Source: Actinomucor elegans (lineage: Eukaryota > Mucoromycota > Mucoromycetes > Mucorales > Mucoraceae). From it: a stretch of 64,000 nucleotides of DNA. The notes beneath the pieces were generated by a model. The model had not been told where the DNA came from and made no database searches. It was given only the letters and a program-made list of their open reading frames with translations. Numbering within the stretch: position 1 is the first letter of the stretch; each line of letters opens with the position of its first letter. Made by a program: the position numbers and the translations under genes. The stretch lies in the NCBI GenBank assembly GCA_026027325.1, contig JAMSLZ010000007.1:682001-746000 (forward strand), written 5' to 3'. This document shows positions 46,892 through 59,844 of the stretch, one piece after another.

Positions 46892-49160
46892 ACTATATCC
46901 TGCCCCTTTTTCTTGTATATACTAACGCACGCATATCATTCTAATTACTTTACTTTTTTTTTTTTCCTCGTACATATTCGCATCTTTTTTTCCCAATATT
47001 AAAACGATTGCAGCGCTACCGGCTAGGTCCTTCAGTAAAATATATTGCATTTTGTTGGTTATCAACCGTAAATTACATGCATATGACTAACATATAATGT
47101 TGATCAATTTGTCTTTGCTTGATAAAGTTATAGTGATATGACATCCCTTCGCTACGCGCTGAGGATATGGAACAGTATCATTATTATTACGTGATAGCGT
47201 ATAATATATTATAAAACTATCACACTGATATACAAATCAGACATCATTAATCATCTTAGACTGTACACAGTTTTGAATTCATGGGGGGAGGGAGGCCAAA
47301 ATAAATAGCACCGAGCAGAACTAAAAACAGGTGATGATGAAGAAAAAGATGATGATGGTGGTAAAGTATATTATAATGATGACAATGCAATGAATGATAA
47401 TATACCCTTTTTTTTTTAAAAAAAACAATATACCTCTTGTCATATTTCATAGCTTAGATGAGAATTAATAGAGAGTCAAAGTAAATAGCAAAATAAAGAA
47501 CTAGTCCATTGTTAATCATATATAGACCGTTTTATCTGTTGGAGCTAGCTATGCGATTGATTTGCTCATGCCATTTCTTCAGCCACATCTATTTTGTTAC
47601 GAGATCCAAAGATTCAATATATACTGAGATATTAGGGACAAAAACTAAAATAAGGAAGCTTTCGACCTCATGATTGACCGTACATACAATTAACAACTGC
47701 TATTTGCCCGTTAATTGAGTGAACCATGTCAAGTTTTGAAGTTCAATTCTCTTAATGGGCACCAAAAAGTTGAAATCCTAAAAATTGGGATTCTAACATA
47801 AAAAGGGTGGAGGTGGAAGTATATATAAACATTGAAGGTAATTGCATTCTCTTTAGATCGATACGCACTTAGCACCATTAGAAAAATAAAAAGTATATTG
47901 CTCCAAAGATCAAAAAAGCTTATATATCAAAAGTTTGTAACGCTTTATCTTTAATTTATACATTATCTGATAAATACTGTTCATTTTACATATTTTTTGG
48001 CCATCAAAATTCTAATGTATCATGAGTTTAATATATAGATTCAATTATTTGACTTGAGAATTTAAGTTGAGGATACTATGGGTTCAATACCGCATTTGAT
48101 TATTACTATATGTTTAGAATAGAACACTGCAACTATGATCGTTTTCCTATGACTGAAGTAGAAAGACCATATTATGTTTTGAGGATGCGATGTAAACTAT
48201 ATGCGCATTTTAGCAGGTGAGCTGGATTAATAATAGATCCTCATTTAGGTGTTGCATCTGATGACTAGTGCTTGTTCAGAATAAACCACTGTATCTACTA
48301 AAGTTTTTATTTAACCGGAATACAAGGAGTATTCTATGCATGAAAGACTGGTATTAAGTTGTATATCCTATTTACTATGCACTACATCTATAGGCCTGTA
48401 AACCTTTCAGCTAATCCCGGGCAAACATCGCATCTGATTAGTACTCTATGATCAGAATAAGCTAACTCATCTATTGGAACCTCTACATATCGAACGTTAT
48501 TGCAATTTATTCAGTATACATGCTAATGGTTTGCAGTGAATTTTCTAATCATCCCTAATTTTATCGGTCAATTTTGGTCCAATATGATATTTGATAAGCA
48601 ATACATGCTCAGCAAGAGTGGTTGCATGCGTTAAAAAAACTTTTGTTTGACTTGAATATTTTTTGTTAATCAATGTTTTGTTCCTTCTCTTCATTAAGCT
48701 GCATGGTCGATTTTCCTTTTAACTTGCTGTATCAGTACCATTAGTCTAAACCAAAACACTCGACTGTTCGCTGTAAAGAGATGGGTCATATAATACATAG
48801 GCTATTTTAATGAATTCAAGAAATGCGTTATTATCAATTCTTGCCTTTAAATATAAACTTATTTTCATTGGCGAAAATGTAAATCATTTCAATAATTTCC
48901 CACAAACGAATATAACATGCTGTTTCAAAATTACAGTTCATTTGCTTCAAAGGATTGATTCAACGTATTGATTGTTTTCATACATAGATCACAGGATTAC
49001 TTGACCAAAGTAAACTTTAAGCACAACACATGGACTCGGTTCTAAACTCAGGTGTTTGTGCGTATACCTAAGTGTTTAGATAAAATCAGGGATTTATTGT
49101 TTAAAAAACTACGTAAAACTGTTTATTTGCTGATTCTTTCTCTCTTCCTCCCTACTTCCA
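46892..49160. other. gene-free AT-rich region, 2.3 kb
   Basis: No gene seen. A G-rich patch lies at 47282-47295. Two similar blocks near 48247-48300 and 48428-48480 are listed separately. A T/C tract before 49161 marks the next promoter. Confidence 0.45.
48247..48480 (+). repeat. imperfect duplicated noncoding block
   Basis: Blocks beginning GCATCTGAT, then TCAGAATAA and ATCTA, occur at about 48250-48300 and 48430-48478 with matching spacing. A further word (AGCAATnnATGCTCAGCA) at about 48598 recurs at about 7950, hinting at a dispersed degenerate family. Confidence 0.35.
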
Positions 49161-49403
49161 ATGCCACCACTACCACGTCAATATAGTAACGATATCGAGT
49201 ATTACAACTCCATTCCACCTTATCATCGTGTAGACTCTGTGTTGATGATAAGACGTCAACGACAGCGCATCATCATGTTTACTTTGCTGGTCTTTGTGTC
49301 AATGATTTGCGTATTCATAAGCTACTTGGTTTCATCAGTATCCAAGTCGACATGCTCAGATCGAATCATTTGGATGCCTGATTGTAATAGAGAAGAATAT
49401 TAA
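49161..49403 (+). CDS. small single-pass membrane protein, 80 residues
   Basis: Single exon. A Pro/Tyr-rich N-terminus (MPPLPRQYSNDIEYYNSIPP) and basic RRQRQR precede one hydrophobic segment (about 38-58, IIMFTLLVFVSMICVFISYL), then a short tail with two Cys. The basic residues before the segment suggest a cytosolic N-terminus. A strong C/T tract lies directly ahead of the ATG. Family not recognised; composition and context support a real gene. Confidence 0.6.
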   Translation: MPPLPRQYSNDIEYYNSIPPYHRVDSVLMIRRQRQRIIMFTLLVFVSMICVFISYLVSSVSKSTCSDRIIWMPDCNREEY

Positions 49404-49723
49404 ATATCACTTTGCATTGATGCAGCATGACGTTGCATGTATATCATATTACTTGGTGCATATACGTGCAGGGAGCAAGGTGGACCCTATTGAAAGAGAT
49501 CAATTTGCTAGCTAGGTGTGGGACTTGATTGTATGTAGTAGATCATAAATAAAACCATTAAGCATTCGACTTTTATTGATATAAAAAATGAACTCTAACC
49601 AAGTCTTCTCATAGTCTAAAAGGTTGAAGTATTTATTATAATTGATATGATATACAAGAAAGAGAGAGAGGATTATACAAAAAAAAAAGTAGTGATAATA
49701 GTATTAGGTGAAACACGAAAGGT

Positions 49724-51624
49724 TTAATGTTTTTCATGGTGAATTGAATTCAATGTTTCAAGTCCCAAGCCGTTGGCCAATGGGGTTTCATGGATGGAGT
49801 CATTCACCACGACAGTAGGACTATGACACTCATCTTCATAACGAGGTGCTTGAGATTGAGAATCATCATCTTCAAGTTCAAATTCATCTTGGTTCCAATC
49901 AAACGCTTGGCCACGAGATTTGGCAATCAAATAACGGATCCATAAGGGCAAGAAAGAACGGCTAAAGACAGCAGACCACCAGTTTTCGCGCTGAGAGTAA
50001 TCAGGATGAATACGACCACCAGAAGCTCTATCGATGATGAGCACAATACCATTGATGAGGATATAGGCAAAAATACCACCAATAACACCGTAGGCGATAG
50101 AGTAAGTGAAAGGCATTACGGCCATTGTAATGAAGGCAGGAATAGCATCACCAGGATAGTCCCAATTGATATTACGTACACTAGAAGTCATCATGGAGCC
50201 AACAAGAATCAAAGCGGGGCCAGTGGACCATGGAGGGAAACTAGCAAAAATGGGCGAGAAAAAGATGGAAATAAAGAAACCAAAGGCTACTGTGATAGCA
50301 GTGATACCAGTACGACCGCCTTCAGCAATACCGGCGCCAGATTCAACAAAGGCAGTACAAGAAGAAGTACCAAAACAAGAACCAATAGTGACACAACAAG
50401 CATCGGCCAAGAAGGCTCTAGTAGAGTGTTCAAAATCACCAGCTTTGTCAGTAAAGCCACCGTAACGAGCCATAGAATACATGGTTCCGGTAGTATCCAA
50501 GATATCGACGTAAAGGAAAGTAATTAAAGCAATCCAAATCTCTTTGTTATTGAAGCTGAAATCAAATCGACCAAGAACATGTTTGAGACTATTGACAGTA
50601 ACGACTTGCTTGAAGTAATTGAACATGCTATCGCCTTGGGGTGTGTAAGGGAAATAGGTGATAGGACTGTTACGAGGCCATGAAGTAATAGCAATAGCGA
50701 TGATACCTATCAAGATTGCACCACGAGCACGGAACATCAACAAAAGCGACATGATGATTAAACCTAAGAGACCCATATACAATGTAGGACTAGTCATTCG
50801 GCCAAACGTACAAACACCATGTTCATCCAATGCATCGGTGGGACAGCCACCCAAGCCAACAAGGGTTGAATAGTCTAATCGAACAAGACCAATACCAGCT
50901 GAAGATTGAAGACCAATAAAGCAAAGGTAAAGACCAATACCACAGCCCATAGCAACTTTGATACTCATAGGAATGACGCGCGCTAGCCATTGACGAATAC
51001 CAAACAAAGACAACACAAAGAAAATGATACCTTCGAGGAAAACGGCAGCTAAAGCAGTTTCATATGAAACATTACCGCTGCCATGATAACCAACAACCGT
51101 ATACGTGAAATAAGCGTTCAAACCCATACTACAGCATTCATGTTAGTAAGCAGAACCGAGAAAAAAAAAAGTTTTTTTGTAACCTACCCAGGAGCCATAC
51201 CCAAAGGCAAATTAGCACAGACACCAATAAGGACACTTGAAATCATAGCAGTAATGGAGGTAGCCATAATCATATCGAGCTTCACTTCATAAACGCATTG
51301 CATATAGTCAGCGTCTAAATCACAGGTAGGATCAGTGGGCGTGCCATTACAGACACAAGTACCACCACTTTCTGAAATGATCGAAGCGTTGACAGAAATA
51401 ATATAGGCCTATGATACATGTTAGTTTAGAACTGTCAAATATAATATATATATATATATATATATCATTACCATAGCAAAAAAAATAGTAAGACCAGCAC
51501 GAAGTTCAGTTATGAACTTGGTGCCTTTTCTCTCTCGTCTATGTCCAGAATACTCTAATTGGAAAAATCTTCCAACTTTGGATCGAGCGACAGCATCGTT
51601 CACTTTATCAACCCAAGCACCCAT
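49724..51624 (-). CDS. azgA: AzgA-type purine (hypoxanthine/adenine/guanine) permease
   Basis: Three exons, 51624-51472, 51408-51188 and 51128-49724, giving 592 residues. The chain has about 12-14 hydrophobic segments. The family hallmark MAPGMGLNAYFTYTVVG is rebuilt exactly across the second splice junction, and DILDTTGTMYSMARYGGF and GSCFGTSSCTAFVESGAGIAEGGRTG are present in the second half. Length fits fungal AzgA (about 580). The first loop has a Cys-rich insert (CVCNGTPTDPTC) after segment 1. The C-terminal tail is acidic. AzgA proteins are proton symporters for purine bases in the plasma membrane and are typical arrestin/Rsp5 cargo. Confidence 0.92.
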
Positions 51625-53600
51625 AATAAAATGTATTTACAACGAGAAAAAGCAAAAAAAAAAAAAAAAAGGTGTTGTATAAGAAAAAGCTTGGAGACTT
51701 TTTATAATAGAGAAAGTGAAAGAAACAAGTGCAGAATGATTAAAACAAAAAAACAAAAAAAAGGGTAAAATAAGACTTCTATCAAAGTACCAATAAGATC
51801 TCTTGCTTTTTTGTCTGTTCTAAACTACTTCAAGTATGTCAATTAGTGCTTTCTTGAGTTTTCTTGCATAACATACATCTTAATTGTTCATATAATGGCC
51901 TCTTTTCATCTGATAGGTTTTAATTGTATTCGGATGTAGATAGCATACAATATAGCTCAAGAAAGAGTTATATCACTTTCAAAAGAACCCTGACCGACAA
52001 AGCGGAGCTGTCGGTATTAGTCTACTTTCGAGACGACTGGGTTTCGTATTTCTTCGATATCTAGATAACCAATAAAAAAAAGTATTTTTCTTTTCTTTTT
52101 TTTCTTTTTTTTTACAGCTGTAAAAAATAGTATACAAAGTTGATATTAAATGAATTATGTAAATATAAAGCTTTCGTTTAAATAGTATTAGGATATATAC
52201 TTTTATTGATATGAAGCAGAAGGTCTGTATGTAAACCGAGGTAAAATTTACTCTTTTCAGATATTGCCGTGTAACAATTATATCAAAACTCAATCGTATA
52301 TTTTCTTTGTCCTCTTGATCCACGGACTGTTAAGAAAAAAAAAAATCTGAGTGAGTCACACTATTTTTATAGATTTTAACTTTATCCAATAAATAATCCT
52401 GATTAAAAGCTTTCAGGGTTTGTATGCCTACGAAAAAGGTTTTGTAGTACACCCTTTTTTTTTATTTTTCAGTTATACCATTCGATTATATAGTCTATTA
52501 TTATTATCTTTTCTATATTGATGGGTAGTTCAAATAGATTTAAGTCTGAAAGTGGGCTTATTTACAAGTTGTACTAAATCGAAACAAAAATCGTTGCTGT
52601 CGAATTTAATACGGGTTTGACGCAGTTCATTCTTCAACAAAGATTCCAATAGATTGAATGTTTCATTCTGGCTATGAGCTACCAAATAGATGTAACATTT
52701 GATCAAGATCGGCTGAGAAATCGATCATTAGAACTAGTTGATATGAAATACTTGTAATTGGCAATTAATTATTGACAATTGTAACCGTTTTATTGTAATT
52801 CATTAAAATGAGATTTAGTGGATGTGGCTGGCCAATTTGCACATGGTGTGCTAGACTTGGATCGAGGGAGAGTTCTATGAATCATTAAATCTAATCATGA
52901 AACATATGTAATTGGCAATGTGCTGTAACACATCATATGTTCGTTGTACTTTAGCAAAGTAATGGTGTTGGTGGACATATTGATTCATTCTGAATATGTA
53001 CTAGTTTTCATATACGATATTAAACCTCGATCTACAGAGAGATCTAGTGCAGTTGAATTTGGACTGAATTTGAGATGATTTCTAAAACAAAAACAAAAAA
53101 TATCCTAATGTATAACTCCTAGGCTCAAATTTCTGATATAATCTATCAGTAACCTGGATTTGATAGAACTAGGAGTATGTAGACGTATTATTTGGGTTAT
53201 ATATATATATATCAAATACTTGAGTTATAGCAGTATTTCAAATTGACCAAAAAGCTGCCTTTATCCAAGATGATAATTTTTTTTAACGCAAATTTATGTT
53301 TTACATACGTTTGGCTAATTTTTTTTATGCGCATTGATAGTTTTTTCACACGACATAGGGGATATTATTGTGGCAAAGCTGATATGGCTGATATGGACGA
53401 CTTGGCTAATTTAAGCGGTCCGTGAGCTAATCTTACAGTTAGACTCCCGCTTTAATTTGCTAACTCGGGTCCTATTAGTTTCTATATATATTTTGGACTG
53501 CAAGAAAAAACTTTTATGAACTGTGCCCCATGTAAATGCTTTTAATATTGTTGAAAACTGTATCTTATTGTTATTAGTTTAGTAATCATCGATTCTCATT

Positions 53601-53645
53601 GGTTGACGGGGTGGATAATGTCAACCGCCGCCGCCGGCCGCCATC
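53601..53645. repeat. GC-rich islet with perfect 7-bp inverted repeat
   Basis: GGTTGAC (53601-53607) and GTCAACC (53620-53626) flank a 12-nt loop and are followed at once by CCGCCG-type repeats up to 53642. The surrounding kilobases are AT-rich. Confidence 0.5.
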
Positions 53646-54726
53646 TGAAGTTCGTTCAGCGAAAGCGTTAACCATATACTGTATAGACGAAATTCGCAAA
53701 ATAGATAACGCTTCTTACCCAAGAATCCCAAAGCAAATCAAGTTTTTCACCTCAGCCAAGTTTTTAGTTTAATATAAATAAGCTATCTTAACAAGACTAC
53801 AAGAATATCCTTAGCTGGCTTATTTGATTTTTGTATTATAATGCGATTCGACAGTCGTCAAATGAAGTTTGTAGAGGATTGAATTATGAGCTTAATGATA
53901 TAATAATCATGTAAAAACCTTGATTTATATATGAGCCATGTCCAATACCACAACAGAAACTGAAATATTTTATAGTGCGAGACTACCAGTGCCCTTTTAT
54001 AGAAAACTAGCCAACAATGCCAAAGACATGATATGCTATAAATAAATATATGTGCGCGCAATACTTTAAATAAAGATAAGTCTGGAGTAGTATATGATCC
54101 ATGATCTAATTAATAGATTACATGACCAAAAAAGACAGAGTGAAACGGACATTAAACTGCTATTCATGCAGGGCAGTAGTAACAAATGGAAATAAAATCT
54201 ATATATTGTAATATTGATAAAAGATACTCACACGAGAAATAGTTAATAACTAAACATGAAGAACAAATACCGTAATAAAGGAATCTTTGAGTATTTGGCT
54301 GAAGGACATGTAATATAGAGTTAATTTCAAAAACCTTGAATGCTAAACTATATCGTTGAGCCAGTTACACAGAATAAGGCTTCCAATATTTCCTGACTAT
54401 TGACATTTGGAAATGACCACGTTTATCTTTCATATTGAATATGTTCTCATTCACTTCTGATTGGATTATCCCCTTAGTTTTTACTACGCACTACGGGAAA
54501 GAACATCTAGTTTTGTTGAGTTTCGTTGATGTCCCAAAAAAAAACCAATTTCATTGATTATTAACCAATCTAATGTAATAATGTTAAATTCTATGTAACG
54601 CTATAAAATGATAATACTATGGTACTTTTATTGTCATTATATGTATACACTCGAGATATAGTTCCTTGGCTAATATTCTGATAATTATAAACTCAACTTG
54701 CTTCTTCAAACCTCTGACCTGTTGAT

Positions 54727-54757
<31 letters not shown>

Positions 54758-55559
54758 TTACTATTATCTGACGTTGGTCGTTAAGTTTCCATTAAACTTG
54801 CATTGAATTCCCAAAAGGACAGAGCATTTATAATTCCAAAGGAACAGGTATGGCAGTGCTGTAATCAAACTGATTAATAGCATATTCAACATTTGTAAAT
54901 TTGCACTCTACTTTTTTATTGAAATAAACAGATATAAGGATTATTGTATGAGTAATAGGTAATCTAAAGATATTTAAAAATTATTTAAATCCTCTTTATC
55001 TTTCTTTTGTTGAACTTGTAATAAGTAGAAGTATCGTCTTACTGATAACGAACAAAAATATGTTAGACATTTGAAATATGGAGTAGTTTCAAAAAGTATC
55101 TATAGTTAATTTACGCACCCAATTGTTTCGAACTTTTGGTCAAATGTCACGTCTAATTATTATTGTTGCGAGTTAATAATGAAATACTGCAACTGTTAAT
55201 ATTAAACTGTAACCAATAGTAATATTAAATCACATATATATTGTATAAATTAATACAATAAATGTAAGATCTATAGATCCCTCGGTCAAATGTCGTATTT
55301 TGTTAGTCGCAAATTTTCGAAATAACGCTGCACTATTCGATCTATTATTTAGTCTGAGTACATTACTTATAAGTACTATGCTTTTCAGAAGCAACAATGA
55401 ATTCAGCTGCTCCTTGTAAGAGCCAGATCCCATAAACGCCATTGACTCTGATGTAAGTTTCATTACACCACGAAACTATGTAAAGAATATCTATCGACGA
55501 AATTGAACGAGATTTAGTAGTTTTCATTGATGCATTTAATCTCAATAAAGTTAAGATGA

Positions 55560-57300
55560 AACTGTATCACGAAATAGCTACGCAATTGCATGAATTTCCA
55601 TTAATGCACTGAAGTAAACTAAACGCAATGAAAATTCAAGTCAGCAGAGATACTGTCATCACTTGCGTGAAGGGCCTTGAATTTAATTCTTGTTTTCTAG
55701 TTTATAAACCTTGTTTAACAGAAAATTATATGAAGAAAAAATTAGTATGTTGGGCACATAACTATCTTTGTTGGCACAGTAAATCAAGACGAATACTTCA
55801 ATATTTTGACAAAGGACTGACATCCTTGATACAAAGAAGTGATAGAAAAAGATAGAGATTCCGTATTACAATGAGACAGAGGTTTGTACCATACTGGTAC
55901 ATACGCGGGATGGTGGATTTGAGCACTGTTATCTTTGTTTGAAATAAGATATCATACTATCAATAATAAGGTAAGAGCTCAAACTATCAGAATAGCGTTG
56001 ATTCAATTGCCAATCTGCTAGTCGATTATCAAGAAGCTCTTGAACCAATTGTAACATTAGTATATTTTCTTTATAATATAAAAAAAGTCAATAATCAGCT
56101 TTGGTTTGTGTGATGATGCCAAAATCAGGAAACTTTATGCTTTAACAAAGGAAATATCTTTGGATTTTATTATGAACGAGGAAATAGCGGATGATTTTGC
56201 TTGGGATATAATCAAGAAAACAGCCTCTCAATTTTCCAAAAATAACATCATGTGCTGAACCTTCAAATCAATCGTCATTGAAAATAATAATAATAATTGC
56301 ATATGCAAAACTGGAAGAAATATTTACTATTGGCAAAGAATGGTGCTTCCTTTCGCAAATATAAGCAGTAATATTTATAATTGGAGCTATATGGGCCACG
56401 CTTTTAAATCCTAATCGCTTATAGTCCTTCCAAATACAATATCATCTGCTGTGAAAAAGACGTATCACTACGTCCCTTTTTCCCAGCAATATTTTTAACA
56501 ATTATGAAAAGCAAAAGCTCATAGGCAAAGAGGCTTACGCTTTGAACGGACAATCATGTTCGTATTTTTCCTTGCGTTGGGAAACGTAAGCATTTGTTTG
56601 AGTAACTATCGTGCTTAGATTACACAGTCTAATTTTTCTTGAAGTAAACACCATCAGCTTTCAAATCAAATATCGGGAGTATTTCTAGTGTCAAATGAAA
56701 ATGCATCACTATCACAAAAGGTTGATTTCCTTGAAAACCTTTTTGCTGCTGCACAAGTTTCTTTTTTTTTTGGATAAAGCTAAATAAATTTACTAATGAA
56801 GCTACTCCTCTTCTTTTTGTAGTCTCACTCTTTAAAAGACGAACATCCATCTGATTCATAGTGAAGCGGTTTTCAGCGGCTTTTACATCAATCCATTCTT
56901 GAAAGCTGTTGATGCTTCAGTCGGTAAAGTGAAATACGGCTGGCTAAATACTAATTGTGTTCCTGTGGAGGAGCGTCTTTTGTCGATGAATAAGTAATCG
57001 AGACATAGAGGAAGGCTTCAAGATAGTAGGCTTTGCTATCTTGCTGACGCAGTACTCAAATTGCAAGATTTGAATGATATAAAAGTCTGTATGTCAAAAC
57101 CCTTTGGCATATTTATGAAAACTGACATGGCCCAGGTGAAATTTGGTCATAATAAACACATGTTCGACATTTTTTCGATACTGAAGACAATAGGCGATCA
57201 ACTAAATGATCTATATTTACTACGGTAGTATTGGATCTAATGGAATTGAAGAGCAAAAGCTACTGTAATTCCTGATTCATGCGCTTGCAAACAATATTTA
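55560..57300 (+). mobile_element. decayed transposase-like remnant (Tc1/mariner-like?)
   Basis: The frame 55628-55852 contains VSRDTVITCVKGLEFNSC and KPCLTENYMKKKLVCWA, the spacing of the helix-turn-helix and the following K-P-x-L-T segment of Tc1/mariner transposases. Downstream, broken frames keep protein-like patches up to about 57.3 kb, but no DDE residues could be placed. No terminal repeats found by eye. Confidence 0.35.
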
Positions 57301-58750
57301 TCACTTTCTTGAGTATATTAATTACTCTATGTCAATAGCACTGTTAATCAGATTTGCGATTTTCATTGTTAGTGCATTTTTAAAGAAGCGAGATGAATAT
57401 CGTTACAAGCAACTGGTTAATCGATACACATATTAAATACAGCTTATTTTCAATAAAGTCGTTATTCGATGTTTTTGATTTAAAAGACTATTAATGAAGT
57501 TTAAGGAAACACAACTACTCAAGTAATGAAAATCATACTTTAGCAAATACCCTTATGACATTTAATACAACTAAAAAAAAAAATGGTAGTTTTAGTAAGT
57601 GCAGCAGCACATTCTGAGTAAAGACTACTCTTTAAATGCGTCATTTGACTAGTCTAGTGAGGGATTTAAAAGCCTTATATTTCGCTTCTTGCATAATATA
57701 TGTTATTGTAGGTTTTTTGGCGGTAATTGAACATGAAAATCTGTGGTGCTGCCGACAAAATTATCAATATACTATAGCTTCACAGTGAGATTGGATATTG
57801 CTTTGGAATCTAGGTATTTGATAAATAATCTTGATTTATTTTTAATGACGCCGTTGAGATAATGATATAAAAAAAATGTATAAAGTTCTAGAAAGTTCTG
57901 ATAATACTGCGTTGTCTCTCTAGAGTAGACAGTGAGTATATACATACTATATCGAATTTTCTCCTTATTCCTTATGCTGTGAGATTCACAATTTATTAAT
58001 TCTATTTGCCTACTGACTAGATCAAGAACTGACTAATATTCAATGCCTGGGCTGATTCTCCTCGTACTGCAGATAGCGATGCAATGTAAACTTTGTACGC
58101 CGAAGATTTACCTTTTATAAAGAACGGTCCTAAATTTGGTTAATTCGTTAATTCACTTGAGAGTATCAAACTTGCAATCCCAGAGATGAAAAATGGTTGA
58201 AGAAATAGATCTGGCTGTTTTCTTGTTAAGCAATATTGTGCTAATATGAGCTAAAATAGATGAAGCGTATAAACTGGATCGGCGCAAACAAAGCCTGAGA
58301 TCTTTGCATAGTAAAATCATAAACTTGTTCTATTCTTCTTTTGTCCACGCAATGGTGGTAGTAATAGTAATCTATTTTTTTTTCTCACTGTTCTCTTGTC
58401 GGACCTCTTAAATATATCTGCTCCTACGTGTACTTATTTCGTTACTGTAAATAAATAAATAGAATAGAGGTCGTGATATCGAATAAGCTTTTGAGAACTG
58501 TAAAAGAGGTTAGACTAACGTTATACAAATAAAAAGAAAGTTAATCCCGGCTTACATTTAGTAAAGGGAAACTCTTTGTTTTTATTAGCTATTCTGCACG
58601 ATAAACTGCTTACAAAACATGCGATCAGCCCATCCGTCAGTGCTCTTTAAGCTCTATGGTATTACATGATATCATTTTCCTTTTTTCTTCTGCACCTTGA
58701 AACATTACCAAACGTGGCTTCTGAATCGGATGTTTAATCACGTTTTAGCG

Positions 58751-58758
58751 TATAAATA
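58751..58758 (+). promoter_or_regulatory. TATA box of the J-protein gene
   Basis: TATAAATA, 71 nt before the ATG at 58822. Confidence 0.6.
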
Positions 58759-58821
58759 GGCACTCAAGCGCGCATCCAACAGAAAAAAATTCCTGGTTTC
58801 TTTCATTAATACATACACAAA

Positions 58822-59844
58822 ATGGACTTTTATAAAGTACTGGAGATACCAGAAAATGCTTCAGAAGAAGATATCAAGAAAGCGTACAGAAAACTTGCTC
58901 TTAAATATCATCCTGATAAAAACAGAGATCCGGGAGCAGCAGAAAAGGTAACATCGAAATACAGAAATATCATTACAGAAAAAAAAAACTGACCCAGCTT
59001 CATGTCTTGTAGTTTAAAAGTATAAGGTATAATAAAGAATAAAGAGTAAAGAGATATATTGCTTACATTGCGTTTAAAGTGAAGCGTATCAGATATTGTC
59101 GGATCGTAAGTTATTTTATTTGCGTGAGACACAGCCTAACCTTTCTTTAACGTAGCTGAAAAGAGAAGAATATATGATAACACAGACAGCAGTCAAGATA
59201 ACAGCGACGATTATGAATACGCACCTAATGGTAACCCGCAGACATATACACATACGACAAGCCATCGTTTCCGTACACAAGATCCATTATTCGCTTCATT
59301 TCAGGTGAGATACATAATACGCGTTTGTTTGTTTTTGTTTTCGTATCTCATTCTTTATCACCTCAATAGTTTCGATCTCCCGATGATATCTTTAATCAAT
59401 TCTTTAATGGTCAAGATCCATTCAAGATGTTTTTTGGTACCAGAGACAATTCTCTAAAAAAAAAAAAGATAACAAAACTAAATTTCCCTTCTTTTGATAG
59501 ATGACCCATTCTTGGGTGGCGGTAGCAGTCTACGATCTACCATGATGGCTGATGATGTGCTTCTTCATAACCCAACGGGCGCTTCCAAGAGTATATCCAC
59601 CACCACAAGTATCATTAATGGTCATAAGCATACAGTGACAAAGATCCAAGATGCTAACGGCGTCAAGATTATTGAAGACTATGGAGATGGACATCAGCGT
59701 GTTACTATTAATGGAGTAGAGCAGCAACCAGCTGTAGCACAACAATATATCAAAGAAGCTCCTGCTAAAACTATTCAAGCGCCAAAAAGTAGACCGTATA
59801 ACAGTGGTAAAGGAAAAACGACAAGGCAGTTCCCCCCTCCATAG
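58822..59844 (+). CDS. DNAJB-type J-domain co-chaperone
   Basis: Proposed exons 58822-58947, 59013-59020, 59080-59105, 59156-59304, 59370-59436 and 59501-59844, giving 239 residues. The J domain (1-70) has [20 protein letters not shown], the HPD triplet in YHPDKN and [14 protein letters not shown] Phe-rich segment ([27 protein letters not shown]) resembles DNAJB6/B2-type proteins, followed by a beta-rich C-terminus ([19 protein letters not shown]). It would stimulate Hsp70 and may hold unfolded clients. The join between the 8-nt exon and the next is odd: only a TA...AG (or GT...AA) intron keeps the frame. Confidence 0.75.

Larger units (their letters stand above)
51625..58750. other. 7 kb gene-poor region
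   Basis: No intact gene. It includes T/A homopolymers (for example 54730-54757), similar words near 52740-53060 and 60600-60970, a small GC-rich island (53601-53645), and a transposase-like relic (55560-57300). Confidence 0.45.

Noticed and set aside
50006..50527. 173-codon frame on the plus strand
   Set aside because: Antisense shadow of the purine permease, whose membrane segments and signature motifs are unmistakable.
58690..58735. heat-shock elements ahead of the J-protein gene
   Set aside because: TTC and GAA words occur but not with the nTTCnnGAAn spacing.
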